Positions 53,037 to 62,244 of a stretch of DNA of 64,000 nucleotides are shown one piece after another. The notes below the pieces were generated by a model. It saw nothing but the letters and a program-made list of their open reading frames with translations, had not been told where the DNA came from and did not search any database. The translations under genes and the position numbers were made by a program. The stretch lies in NCBI RefSeq assembly GCF_900156535.1, contig NZ_FTNV01000001.1, positions 310,001 through 374,000 on the forward strand. Direction: 5' to 3'. Numbering within the stretch: position 1 is the first letter of the stretch; every line of letters starts with the position of its first letter. This DNA is from Roseovarius nanhaiticus (GTDB lineage Bacteria > Pseudomonadota > Alphaproteobacteria > Rhodobacterales > Rhodobacteraceae).

Positions 53037-56000
53037 TCAGCTGCCTTTTTTCTTGGGGCCCAGCCGCGCGATCAAGGCGAAAAAGAGCGGGACAAAAAGA
53101 ACGCCCAGCACCGTCGCCGTGATCGTGCCCGACAGCACGCCCGACCCGATGGCCGTCCGCCCGCCCGAGCCTGCGCCGGTGCTGAGCACCAGTGGCAGAA
53201 CGCCCAGCGAGAAGGCCATGGAGGTCATCAGGATGGGGCGGAAACGCTGACGCGCCGCGTCGACGGCGGCCTCGAAGATACCCTCGCCCGCCTCGCGTTT
53301 GTCCCGCGCGAATTCCACGATGAGGATCGCATTTTTCCCCGTAAGGCCGATGACGGTCAGGAGGCCGACCTGAAAGAAGACGCCATTTTCGAACCCGCCC
53401 AGATACGCGCCGCCCAATGCGCCGACGACGCCAATCGGCATCGCCAGCATGACCGCGAAGGGAATGGACCACGATTCGTATAGAGCGGCGAGCGCAAGGA
53501 AGATCGCGGCCAGCGACAGGCCGTAAAGAAGCGGCGCCTGGCTGCCCGATTCCTGCTCTTCCAACGACAGGCCCGTCAGCGAGATCTGAAAGCCGGGTGG
53601 CAATTGCTCGGCCAGCCGCTCGATCTCGGCAATCGCCTCGCCGGTCGAAACGCCCGGCACGGGCGAACCCTGAATTTGCATCGAGGGCACGCCGTTGTAG
53701 CGATTGACGCCTTGGGGGCCATAATCCCACCCGGCATCGACGAAGTTGGAAAACGGCACCAGCCCGCCATTGGCGTTGCGCACGCGCCATTTCTCGATAT
53801 CGGACGGCACGGCGCGGGCATCGGGCTCGCCCTGCACATAGACACGCTTGATGCGCCCGTCATCGACGAAATCGTTGACGTATTGCCCGGCCCATGCGGT
53901 GCTGAGCAGCGCACCGACATCGGTCGCGCTGACGCCCATCGCACCCGCGCGGCGCCAGTCGATATCGAGGTTGAACTGCGCCGCATCCTCCAGCCCCGAG
54001 GGCCGCGCGCTGGCGATCAGGGGGCTTTCGGCGGCCATGCCCAGCATCTGGTTCCGCGCCTCCAAAAGCTGCTCGTGACTTTGGCCGCCGCGCGCCTGGA
54101 TGTAGAAGTCAAAGCCCGATACGTTGCCCAGCTCGATCACCGAAGGCGGCACGATGGGGAAGACCTGCGCGCCCTGGATCTGGCTGAACGCGCCAAAGGC
54201 CCGGCCCGCCAGCGCCTGAACGCTTTGGCCCTCGGCCTCGCGTTCTTTCCAGTCCTTGAGACGCACAAACGCGAGGCCAAGGTTCTGGCCCTGACCCGCA
54301 AAGCTGAAGCCCGCGATGCCATAAACGCTCTGCACCATCTCGCTTTCCTGGGTGAGGTAGTAATCCTCGACCTGCTTGACCACATCCAGCGTCTGCTCGG
54401 CCGTGGTGCCGGTCGGCCCTTGAATGAGGGTAAAGAGGATGCCCTGATCCTCTTCGGGCAAGAAGCCCTGCGGTGTGCGCATGAAAAGGCCAACCATCAC
54501 CGCGACGAGTGCCAGATAAACGATGCCCACGCGGAACGGGCGCCGCACAATCCAGCTGACGCTGCCCGCGTAGCCGCCGAGCAATTTGTCAAAGCCTGTG
54601 TTGAACCAGCCGAACGGGCCGCGGCGCGGCGCGTCGTCATGTTTGGCCTTCAGAAGGCTGGCGCAGAGGGCGGGGGTCAGTGTCAGCGCCACGACCACGG
54701 ACAGCACCATGGCCGAGATGATCGTCACCGAGAACTGTTTGTAGATGACGCCGGTCGAGCCTGGAAAGAACGCCATCGGCACAAACACCGCCGACAGGAC
54801 CACCGCGATGCCGATCAGCGCGCCTGTGATCTCGTCCATCGACTTGCGTGTAGCTTCCTTTGGTGGCAGGCCCTCCTGCTCCATGATGCGCTCGACGTTC
54901 TCGACCACGACGATGGCGTCATCAACCAGAAGGCCGATGGCCAGAACCATCGCCAGCATGGTCAGCGTGTTGATCGAAAACCCCATCAGCGACAGCACCC
55001 CGAACGTGCCCAGAAGGACCACAGGCACCGCCAGCGTCGGAATCAGCGTGGCGCGCAGGTTTTGCAAGAAGAGGTACATGACAAAGAAAACGAGGATGAT
55101 CGCCTCGACCAGCGTCTTGATCACTTCTTCGATCGAGATTTCGACGAAGGGTGTCGTGTCGTAAGGGATCACGTATTCAATCCCGTCCGGGAAGAACTGC
55201 GCAAGTTCCTCGACGCGGCTTTCTACCGCCGAGGCGGTGTCCAGCGCGTTCGCGCCGGGTGCAAGGCTGATGGCAAGGCCCGAGGCCGCCTGCCGATTGA
55301 AGCGCGAGATGGTGCCGTAGTTTTCGGCGCCGATTTCGACACGCGCGACATCGTTGATCAGGACAAGTCCCCCGTCGGTTTCGGCACGGATCACGATCTG
55401 GCGGAAGTCCTCGGGCGTGGTCAGCAGCGATTGCGCGGTGATCGTGGCGTTCAGCACCTGCCCGTCCACCGCGGGCCGCGCACCGAATTCGCCCGCCGAG
55501 ATCTGGGCGTTCTGCGCCTGTACGGCGCGTGTCACGTCGGCGGGGGTCAGCTCGAACGCGGCCAGCTTGGCGGGGTCCAGCCAGATCCGCATCGCATATT
55601 GCGCGCCAAAGACACGCACGTTGCCAACACCGTCGACACGGCTCAGCTCGTTGACCATGTTGGTCTCAAGATAGTCGCCCAAATCGGTTGCATCATAGGC
55701 GCCCGAGTCCGAGATCAGCGCGATCACCATCAAAAAGCCTGACGAGGATTTCTGCACCGTCACACCCTGCCGCTGCACCGGCTCGGGCAACAGGGCGGTG
55801 GCCTGCGCTAGTTTGTTCTGTACTTGCACCTGTGCGATGTCGGGGTCTGTGCCCGTCTCGAAGGTCAGAGTGATACTGGTGCCGCCCGCACTGGTCGAGC
55901 TGGATGAGATATAGCGCAGCCCATCTAGGCCGGTCATCTGCTGCTCGATCACCTGGGTGACGGTATTGGCGACCGTCTCGGCGCTGGCGCCGGGATACGC

Positions 56001-56141
56001 CGCGTTGACCGACACTGTCGGCGGCGCGATTTCGGGATATTGCGCGACCGGCAGCGTGACGATCGAGAGCACGCCGATCCCCATGATGAAGATCGAAATG
56101 ACCCAGGCAAAGATCGGTCGGTCGATAAAGAAACGGGCCAT
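53037..56141 (-). CDS. RND multidrug efflux permease (AcrB/HAE1 family)
   Basis: The 1034-residue protein has the full HAE1 layout: N-terminal 'MARFFIDRPIFAWVISIFIMGIG', two large periplasmic porter regions, and twelve helices. The proton-relay aspartates are in 'AIGLLVDDAIVVVENVERIM'. The C-terminal repeat ends 'FVPLFFALIARLGPKKKGS'. It pumps lipophilic substrates together with the adaptor encoded 54 bases upstream. No TolC-type channel gene is in the window. Confidence 0.96.
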   Translation of the reverse strand: MARFFIDRPIFAWVISIFIMGIGVLSIVTLPVAQYPEIAPPTVSVNAAYPGASAETVANTVTQVIEQQMTGLDGLRYISSSSTSAGGTSITLTFETGTDPDIAQVQVQNKLAQATALLPEPVQRQGVTVQKSSSGFLMVIALISDSGAYDATDLGDYLETNMVNELSRVDGVGNVRVFGAQYAMRIWLDPAKLAAFELTPADVTRAVQAQNAQISAGEFGARPAVDGQVLNATITAQSLLTTPEDFRQIVIRAETDGGLVLINDVARVEIGAENYGTISRFNRQAASGLAISLAPGANALDTASAVESRVEELAQFFPDGIEYVIPYDTTPFVEISIEEVIKTLVEAIILVFFVMYLFLQNLRATLIPTLAVPVVLLGTFGVLSLMGFSINTLTMLAMVLAIGLLVDDAIVVVENVERIMEQEGLPPKEATRKSMDEITGALIGIAVVLSAVFVPMAFFPGSTGVIYKQFSVTIISAMVLSVVVALTLTPALCASLLKAKHDDAPRRGPFGWFNTGFDKLLGGYAGSVSWIVRRPFRVGIVYLALVAVMVGLFMRTPQGFLPEEDQGILFTLIQGPTGTTAEQTLDVVKQVEDYYLTQESEMVQSVYGIAGFSFAGQGQNLGLAFVRLKDWKEREAEGQSVQALAGRAFGAFSQIQGAQVFPIVPPSVIELGNVSGFDFYIQARGGQSHEQLLEARNQMLGMAAESPLIASARPSGLEDAAQFNLDIDWRRAGAMGVSATDVGALLSTAWAGQYVNDFVDDGRIKRVYVQGEPDARAVPSDIEKWRVRNANGGLVPFSNFVDAGWDYGPQGVNRYNGVPSMQIQGSPVPGVSTGEAIAEIERLAEQLPPGFQISLTGLSLEEQESGSQAPLLYGLSLAAIFLALAALYESWSIPFAVMLAMPIGVVGALGGAYLGGFENGVFFQVGLLTVIGLTGKNAILIVEFARDKREAGEGIFEAAVDAARQRFRPILMTSMAFSLGVLPLVLSTGAGSGGRTAIGSGVLSGTITATVLGVLFVPLFFALIARLGPKKKGS

Positions 56142-56195
56142 GCGTGGGGCGCTCCGGTCAGGATCGGGTCAGGCGTGCTGCGGCGCGGGGCCGCA

Positions 56196-57380
56196 TCACT
56201 CGGTTGGCTGTTCTGCGGTGTCTTCGGCGCTGGCCCCATCTTGGGGCTCGGCCTCGGGCGCTGCGCGCTCTTCGGGCGTTACGGTCGCGCCGGGGGTGGC
56301 CTTTTGAAGGCCGGTCACGACAACGCGGTCTCCATCGGTCAGCCCGTCCGAGACCACCCATTCCTGTCCGCGATCCTGCAAAACGGTCAGCACGCGCTGC
56401 TCGACCACATTGTCGGCGCCGACCACCAGCGCGGTCGGCTGGCCGCGCCGGTTGCGGCTGACGCCCTCCTGCGGGACCAGGATCGCGCCTTGCGCGACGC
56501 CGCTGGGCATCTCGGCCTGCACATACATGCCGGGCAGCAGCAGCTTTTCGGGGTTGGCGAATTCGATGCGCAGCACGACCACGCCGGTCAGAGGATCGAC
56601 CACCGGCTCGGCGGCAGTCAACATGCCGGTTTGATCGAACACGCTGCCATCGGCGAGCGTCAGTTCAACCTCTTGCGGCCCGTCCGCGTCGATGCGCGCG
56701 CCGCCATTGCCGCGGCGAAAGGCCAGCAGCTCGGAGGCCGATTGCGTCACGTCCACATAAACGGGGTCGATGTTGCGCACCGTCGCCAGCGGCGATTGCT
56801 GACTGGCCGTCACCAGCGCACCGGGGCTGACCATCGAGCGCCCGATCTCGCCCGAAAGGCGGGCGCGGATCTCGGTGCGGTCAAGCTCGATCTCGGCCGA
56901 TTGCAATTGCGCCTCGGCGACCTGGAGCGACGCGATGGCCCCGTCCCGTGCGGCGATGGCGCTGTCCAGCGCTTGCTCGCTGACCACGTTGCGCTCGGAC
57001 AGCGTTTCCAGCCGCCCCGCCTCGCGTTCGGTCGCCTTGACCTGCGCCTGCGCCTGCGCGACGGCGGCGCGGGCTTGTGCGACGGCGGCGTCATAGCTGG
57101 CCGGGTCGATCCGGTAGAGCACATCGCCCGCCTCGACGCGGCCCCCCTCGTCAAAGAGCCGCTCGGTGATGATGCCGGCCACCTGGGGACGCACCTCGGC
57201 CTCGGCAGAGGCAACGACACGGCCCGGCAAGGTCGTGGTCAGGCCAACATCGCTGGCGCGCACGGTTACGACCGTGACCGCAGGGGGCGGACGCTCACCC
57301 TGCTGGGCAAGGGCGGGCGCGGCCACGACCAGCGCCAGGAAAGCCGCGGCAAGGCGGCACATAATTTTCGGGTTCTGCAT
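56196..57380 (-). CDS. RND efflux periplasmic adaptor (AcrA/MexA family)
   Basis: The 394-residue membrane-fusion protein has a cleavable signal ('LAAAFLALVVAAPALAQ') with no lipobox cysteine. A lipoyl domain follows ('LPGRVVASAEAEVRPQVAGIITERLFDEGGRVEAGD'), then a coiled-coil hairpin (about 95-170), a beta-barrel and a C-terminal acidic tail rich in Glu and Pro. It is the first gene of the pump operon. No TetR-type regulator lies next to it. Confidence 0.94.
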   Translation of the reverse strand: MQNPKIMCRLAAAFLALVVAAPALAQQGERPPPAVTVVTVRASDVGLTTTLPGRVVASAEAEVRPQVAGIITERLFDEGGRVEAGDVLYRIDPASYDAAVAQARAAVAQAQAQVKATEREAGRLETLSERNVVSEQALDSAIAARDGAIASLQVAEAQLQSAEIELDRTEIRARLSGEIGRSMVSPGALVTASQQSPLATVRNIDPVYVDVTQSASELLAFRRGNGGARIDADGPQEVELTLADGSVFDQTGMLTAAEPVVDPLTGVVVLRIEFANPEKLLLPGMYVQAEMPSGVAQGAILVPQEGVSRNRRGQPTALVVGADNVVEQRVLTVLQDRGQEWVVSDGLTDGDRVVVTGLQKATPGATVTPEERAAPEAEPQDGASAEDTAEQPTE

Positions 57381-57518
57381 CAGATCAGGGGTCCAATCGG
57401 CGTCGCGTGCGAGTTGGCCAGAGCATAGGCCAAACCGAACGGTTCACAAGGGGCGCCGGCACGGCGCGCCATGACCGGTTGGCGCGCGGGATCCGCGCCG
57501 CGCGCCGGGCATTGGACG

Positions 57519-58436
57519 TCAGCCGCGGTTCAGAGCCTGCGCCATGCAGTGAATGCCGCCGCCGGTCTTCGAGATTTCTGCCGTATCGATCGCCGCCACC
57601 TCGAAGCCACGCGCGCGCAGATTGTCCACCAGCACCGTCGACGCTTTGGGCGCGATCACCTTGCCATTGCCGAGGCTCATGACGTTGCAGCCGAGATTCA
57701 TCGTGTCGCGGAAGGGAACGTCGATGATCTCGTGGCCCTTGCCCTTCAACCAGTCCACGATCCACGGATCGGTGCAATCAAGGCAGACCGCCGTCAGCTT
57801 CTCGGCGATGGGCACGACCATCAGGTCGATATGGACGTAATACTCGTCGATAAAGGCCAGCTTGACCTCCCAGCCCTCGTCCTCGAACCAGCCGGCGACC
57901 TGCCGCGCGCCCGCCTCGTTGGTGCGCGCGCCGCCGCAGCCGATCAGTACGACACCCTCTTCGATCACATTGAAATCGCCGCCCTCAAAGGTGCCGGCGG
58001 TCACCATGTCGTAGATCGGGATGCCAAGGCGTTCATAGGTGCGGATCGCCGCGTAATTCTCGCCCCGGCGCCACCACTGGGACATCGCCGTAATGATCGC
58101 GCCGTAGGGCGTCATGACGGACGAATCGCGCGCGTAGACCTGCATAGGCAATTCTGGCTCGGGCGCATGCATCTGCACCTTGACGCCGAAATGCTCGTAG
58201 GCGGCGACCATCTCGGCGTGCTGAGATTGCGCCACCTGGATGTTGCAGGGGTTCTCGCGCAGGTGCTTGGACGACAGGCTGCTGGTCGATAGGTGTTTCA
58301 GATGCGCGGGCGAGCCGAGCAGGACATGGCTAAGCGCGCCGGTCTCGTTCGGTAGGTGCCAGTGCTGCATCGGGGCCGTGCCGCCGCCGCGCTTGCGGCG
58401 CTGGAGCGTGAAGTCTGATTTGGTCTGGTCGAGCAT
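57519..58436 (-). CDS. Arginine deiminase/dimethylargininase-fold hydrolase
   Basis: The 305-residue protein has the guanidino-modifying enzyme fold. Catalytic residues are visible in 'GTFEGGDFNVIEEG' (Glu/Asp), 'DEYYVHIDLMVVPIAEKL' (His) and the C-terminal 'KTGGGIHCMAQALN' (nucleophilic Cys). The short length without an extra domain suits dimethylargininase- or agmatine-type enzymes as much as arginine deiminase. The substrate is not settled. AAGGAG precedes the start. It lies 15 bases after an M20 hydrolase gene on the same strand, so both probably serve one pathway under the divergent LysR regulator. Confidence 0.82.
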   Translation of the reverse strand: MLDQTKSDFTLQRRKRGGGTAPMQHWHLPNETGALSHVLLGSPAHLKHLSTSSLSSKHLRENPCNIQVAQSQHAEMVAAYEHFGVKVQMHAPEPELPMQVYARDSSVMTPYGAIITAMSQWWRRGENYAAIRTYERLGIPIYDMVTAGTFEGGDFNVIEEGVVLIGCGGARTNEAGARQVAGWFEDEGWEVKLAFIDEYYVHIDLMVVPIAEKLTAVCLDCTDPWIVDWLKGKGHEIIDVPFRDTMNLGCNVMSLGNGKVIAPKASTVLVDNLRARGFEVAAIDTAEISKTGGGIHCMAQALNRG

Positions 58437-58451
58437 GTGGTTTCTCCTTGT

Positions 58452-60032
58452 TCAGGCGTCGGGCATGGCGGACGGTATCCACCAATCGCGCCCGCGCGGG
58501 GTGTCGATATATTCGGGCCAGCGGAAGTGAATGGGCGGGTCGTAGTCACAAAGCGGGGCAAGCCATTTCGAGCCGCCAACGCCGCCGCCCGTGCGGTCCT
58601 TGAATTCGGCCATTGCGGCGTCGCGCGCGACTTGGTCCTCCAGCAGGCGCAACGCCGAGAGGGCGCAGACGCGCGCCGCCGTGCGCACCATCGGGTCGAT
58701 CGTGGCGGGAATGCCGCCCATCGCGTTCATCACCCAATTGGGGTAGGGCGCGCCGCCCGATTTCAGCGCGGGCCGCGCGATATAGAACCGCGCGAGCGGG
58801 GCGTGCCAGCTCATGTCGGTGTAGTCGTCGCTCGTGCTGTTCAGCTGGCTGGGCGGCAGATCGCGGCGCAGGATCTCCTCTGCGTCTCGCGGGGCAATGA
58901 GGCGGCTCATCTCGCTGATAAACGGCTCTGACATGGGCTTTAGGCCCACATTCTTCTGGATCTCGCGCGCGATCTGCTTGGCCTCGTCACCCCATTCCGG
59001 TGCGCCCGCCTCTTGCAGCGCGTCCCAGACGACATTGGCCATCGCATGGTTCGCCAGACCGGGGCGGGATTTGCAGACCCAGTGGCGCTCCCACCGGCAG
59101 CCGGTCATCTGTGCGACGGCGCCTGCATTGCGGTCCAGCATGGCGGTCACTTGCTCGGCCATCTCGACGGTCGGCGTGCGCATCATGTATTGCAGCTCGG
59201 CCAGCCCGGCGGGCTGGTTGTCCGCTGTCGCCTGCCCGGCGGTCAGGATCGCCTCGCTGATCGACCAGCCGCCTTGGTGGGGCAGCATCGATTCGCGCAA
59301 AGCTTTGGACAGGGAATACATCTGCACCAGCGCCTCGGAGGCGCCGGGCGCTCGGATGGCGCTGTGCGATTGCGGGATCGGCGCGCCATCGCCCGCGCCC
59401 CAAGCCTCGGGCCCATCGCAGATGAAGCGGTAGATCATCGAGTATGCCGCGCCGCAATGCGTGTCCCAGCGCACGGTGTTGCACATGGGCAGCATGTAGA
59501 ACGGGTGAAAGGACAGCATTCCCGCCAGCCCATCGTAATAGCCCGCAGCCGCGTGAATGGGCTTGGAGCCGCGCACCTTTTCCGCCGGCTCACCGGTAAA
59601 GCGCAGCCCGCCGGGGATACCCTTTGCCTCCATCGCCGCCTTGGTCGCCAGAAGGCCACCGAACGCGCCGATACCAAGTCCCGAATGCGGATCGGTATGC
59701 CCGCCCGCCTGATAGCCCAGCCCCTCGCGCGGGGCACGGTGGGTGGCGGCGGCCTGACAATTGCCGGGAATCGCGTCGTATTCGGCATACATGCCGATCA
59801 CTGGGCCACCCCCGTTCGACCATTCGGCACAAAAGGCGGTAGGCATTCCGGCGCTGCCTTCCTCGACGGTGAAGCCCTCGGCGCGCAGCCGCGTCACATA
59901 CCATTCGGCCGAGCGATATTCGCGCCACGCCGTCTCGCCATAGTGAAAGATCGTGCTGCACCATTCCGACAGCTCGGGCATCCGGGCATCGACCACGCCA
60001 AGGGCGTGGGTCTGGGCGTCTGTCAGGGTCAT
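58452..60032 (-). CDS. M20-family amidohydrolase, AbgB-like
   Basis: The 526-residue protein resembles p-aminobenzoyl-glutamate hydrolase subunit B. It has 'IGMYAEYDAIPGNCQAAATHR' and 'GGHTDPHSGLGIGAFGGLLATKAAMEAKG' for the metal site, 'FTGEPAEKVRGSKPIHAAAGYYDGLAGML', and a dimerisation domain in the middle ('AVAQMTGCRWERHWVCKSRPGLAN'). It cleaves an amide bond in a small molecule. The start at 60032 has GGAGGACGC upstream, whereas a start at 60107 lacks one. It faces the LysR gene across a 121-base gap with an operator-like element. Confidence 0.85.
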   Translation of the reverse strand: MTLTDAQTHALGVVDARMPELSEWCSTIFHYGETAWREYRSAEWYVTRLRAEGFTVEEGSAGMPTAFCAEWSNGGGPVIGMYAEYDAIPGNCQAAATHRAPREGLGYQAGGHTDPHSGLGIGAFGGLLATKAAMEAKGIPGGLRFTGEPAEKVRGSKPIHAAAGYYDGLAGMLSFHPFYMLPMCNTVRWDTHCGAAYSMIYRFICDGPEAWGAGDGAPIPQSHSAIRAPGASEALVQMYSLSKALRESMLPHQGGWSISEAILTAGQATADNQPAGLAELQYMMRTPTVEMAEQVTAMLDRNAGAVAQMTGCRWERHWVCKSRPGLANHAMANVVWDALQEAGAPEWGDEAKQIAREIQKNVGLKPMSEPFISEMSRLIAPRDAEEILRRDLPPSQLNSTSDDYTDMSWHAPLARFYIARPALKSGGAPYPNWVMNAMGGIPATIDPMVRTAARVCALSALRLLEDQVARDAAMAEFKDRTGGGVGGSKWLAPLCDYDPPIHFRWPEYIDTPRGRDWWIPSAMPDA

Positions 60033-60095
60033 GCGCGTCCTCCTTGGAGCAGAGTTAGCCAGCGGCGGGGCGCGCATCATAGTGAAACCTTTTCC

Positions 60096-60107
60096 TTGCA
60101 TCGGCAA
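60096..60107. promoter_or_regulatory. Possible LysR operator between the M20 gene and lysR
   Basis: TTGC-ATCG-GCAA is a palindrome with extra T/A flanks in the divergent gap, 47 bases before the LysR start. The arms recur in the palindrome at 61060-61076 upstream of the ABC operon, so both may bind the same regulator. Confidence 0.45.
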
Positions 60108-60153
60108 AAATTGCTCACCTTACTTGTCGCAATGACCCTTCAAGGAGCCGCCG

Positions 60154-61044
60154 ATGTCCCGCATCCCCTCGACCCAGGCCCTGCGCGCGCTGGAATGTTT
60201 TGCGCGGCACGGCACCGTCTGGGCCGCCGCGGACGAGCTGAACCTGACGCGCAGCGCGGTCAGCCACCAGCTGCGCCTTTTGGAGCGTGATCTGGGCTTC
60301 ACGCTCTTCAACCGTGTCGGCACCCGGATCGAGCTGACGCCGCGCGGGCGTGCCTATGCGGGCGACGTGCGCGGCGCGCTCAGCGCCATCGCCGGATCGG
60401 CGGCGCGCAATGCGGGGCACGGGCTTTCTGGCACGCTGACCATCAGCTGTACGCCCGGCTTCGCCGCTTTCTGGCTGGCGCCGCGTATCGGCGCGTTTCG
60501 CAGTATTTGCCCCGATGTGGATATCAGGATCGTCACGCCCCGGCGCCTCGATGATGTCAGCAATCCGGCCGCGGATCTCTTCATCGCCTTTGGCAGCGGC
60601 AAGATGCAGGGGGTCGAGGTCGAGCTGCTGCAACAGGTCGAGTTCGCGCCGCTGATTTCGCCCAGCCTGGCCAACCGGCTGGGCGGTCTCGAATCCGCGC
60701 AGGACGTCTTGCGCGCGGATCTGCTGCATCTGGATGACAATACCGATTGGCGGCGCTGGCTTCAGGCGGCGGGATTGCCGACCGAAGCGGCAGAGAAAGG
60801 CCCCGTATTCAGCGACATGAACCTTGTTTATGCCGCCACGATCGCGGGGCAGGGCGTGTCCATGGGAGATGTCATCATCGGTAATGCCGCGATGGAAGCG
60901 GGGCAGCTGATCCGCGTGGGGGATGTGCGCATCGCCTCGCCCGATGCCTATTATATGTGCACGCCGCCGCAAAAGGCGGATCTGGCTCCGGCGCTTGCCT
61001 TTCGGCAATGGATCATGGCGGCCCTGCCGCGGCGCACCCGTTAG
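60154..61044 (+). CDS. LysR-family transcriptional regulator
   Basis: The 296-residue regulator has an N-terminal winged helix-turn-helix ('STQALRALECFARHGTVWAAADELNLTRSAVSHQLRLLERDLGFTLFNR', about residues 6-54) and a periplasmic-binding-type effector domain ('LTISCTPGFAAFWLAPRIGAFRSICPDVDI'). The N-terminal region resembles the GcvA/TrpI branch. It is divergent to the M20/deiminase-fold operon and is followed by an ABC importer operon on its own strand. It probably controls both in response to a substrate of the pathway. Confidence 0.92.
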   Translation: MSRIPSTQALRALECFARHGTVWAAADELNLTRSAVSHQLRLLERDLGFTLFNRVGTRIELTPRGRAYAGDVRGALSAIAGSAARNAGHGLSGTLTISCTPGFAAFWLAPRIGAFRSICPDVDIRIVTPRRLDDVSNPAADLFIAFGSGKMQGVEVELLQQVEFAPLISPSLANRLGGLESAQDVLRADLLHLDDNTDWRRWLQAAGLPTEAAEKGPVFSDMNLVYAATIAGQGVSMGDVIIGNAAMEAGQLIRVGDVRIASPDAYYMCTPPQKADLAPALAFRQWIMAALPRRTR

Positions 61045-61059
61045 GCCTGCGCACCCTTT

Positions 61060-61076
61060 GGCAAATGATATTTGCC
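61060..61076. promoter_or_regulatory. Perfect palindrome upstream of the third ABC importer
   Basis: GGCAAAT-GAT-ATTTGCC has seven-base perfect arms and lies 16 bases after the LysR stop and 74 bases before the importer ATPase start. It is a good operator candidate and shares GCAA/TTGC arms with the site at 60096-60107. Confidence 0.55.
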
Positions 61077-61149
61077 GTTAGCGCGAAAACAATTCGTTTG
61101 TGCCGGGCCGCGCGCCGCCTCTACGCTTTGGCGTCAAAGGGAGCGTGGA

Positions 61150-62217
61150 ATGACGGTAGCGACGCGGGCGGCAGAAATCGGCGTAAAGGGGATCGGAAAG
61201 GATTTCGGCACCTTCACCGCGCTTGACGACATCTCGCTGACAGTCGGGCGTGGCGAGTTCCTGACCCTTCTCGGCCCCTCGGGATCCGGCAAGACCACTT
61301 TTCTCATGCTGCTGGCGGGGTTCGAGGACGCAACGCGCGGCAGCATGACCCTCGACGGGCAGGACATGACCCGCGTGCCCGCCGAAAAGCGCGGCTTCGG
61401 CATGGTGTTTCAGGGCTATGCGCTGTTTCCGCATATGACAGTCGAGCAGAACATCGCCTTTCCGCTCAAGGTGCAAAAGCGGCCCGCGCGCGAGATCAAG
61501 GCGCGCGTTTCGGACATTGTCGAGATGGTCGGCCTCGGCGGGCATGGCCACAAGCGGCCCGCGCAACTATCGGGCGGTCAGCAACAGCGCGTGGCGCTGG
61601 CCCGTGCGCTGGCCTGCGAGCCGCCCGTGATGCTGCTGGACGAGCCATTTTCGGCGCTGGACAAGAACCTGCGCGGCCAGATGCAGGACGAGGTGCGGCG
61701 CCTCCACCGCGAGACGGGCACGACATTCGTCTTCGTCACCCATGACCAATCCGAGGCCCTGGCCCTGTCGTCTCGCGTCGCCATTTTCGAGGCGGGCAAA
61801 CTGCAACAGATCGCACCCCCGCGCGAGGTGTATGAGCGGCCGGAAAACCGCTTCGTTGCCGAGTTTCTGGGCGACATCAACCTGCTGCCTTTGAGGGACA
61901 CGATGCGCGACGGGGACATGCTGCGCGGCACATTCGCCGGGCGCACATTGCGCGCGCCGGGGCATGAGAACGGGCAAACGCTGGCCGTGCGGCCCGAATA
62001 CATGAGCCTTGGCCACAGCCAGCCGGGCAGCGGCAACGCGATTCCGGCGAAAGTCACGGACCTCACCTATCTGGGCGCCGAGACGCGCATCGACCTGCGC
62101 GGGCCCGAGGGCACCGACATCGTGCTGACCCATGCCTCGGGCGATCTGCCACCGGACCTCGCCCCCGGCAGCGACATCTGGGCCAGCTGGCCCGAGCAGA
62201 AGGGCTTCCTTCTGTGA
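61150..62217 (+). CDS. Polyamine-type ABC importer, ATP-binding protein (second set)
   Basis: The 355-residue PotA-like ATPase has Walker A 'GPSGSGKTTFLMLLAGFED', signature 'LSGGQQQRVALARAL', Walker B 'VMLLDEPFSALDKNLRGQM' and H-loop 'VTHDQSEALALSS'. It ends in a TOBE domain ('LAVRPEYMSLG'). AAGGGAG lies before the ATG at 61150; a frame from 61072 has no such site. The binding protein and permease follow, so the order ATPase-binding protein-permease differs from the 39177-43124 set. Confidence 0.92.
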   Translation: MTVATRAAEIGVKGIGKDFGTFTALDDISLTVGRGEFLTLLGPSGSGKTTFLMLLAGFEDATRGSMTLDGQDMTRVPAEKRGFGMVFQGYALFPHMTVEQNIAFPLKVQKRPAREIKARVSDIVEMVGLGGHGHKRPAQLSGGQQQRVALARALACEPPVMLLDEPFSALDKNLRGQMQDEVRRLHRETGTTFVFVTHDQSEALALSSRVAIFEAGKLQQIAPPREVYERPENRFVAEFLGDINLLPLRDTMRDGDMLRGTFAGRTLRAPGHENGQTLAVRPEYMSLGHSQPGSGNAIPAKVTDLTYLGAETRIDLRGPEGTDIVLTHASGDLPPDLAPGSDIWASWPEQKGFLL

Positions 62218-62244
62218 GTGAATGACCAACAAGGGAGAATGATA

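Noticed and set aside
53604..55742. A 712-codon plus-strand open frame opposite the RND pump
   Set aside because: It is an antisense shadow of a conserved 1034-residue pump with low-complexity His/Arg/Asp composition.
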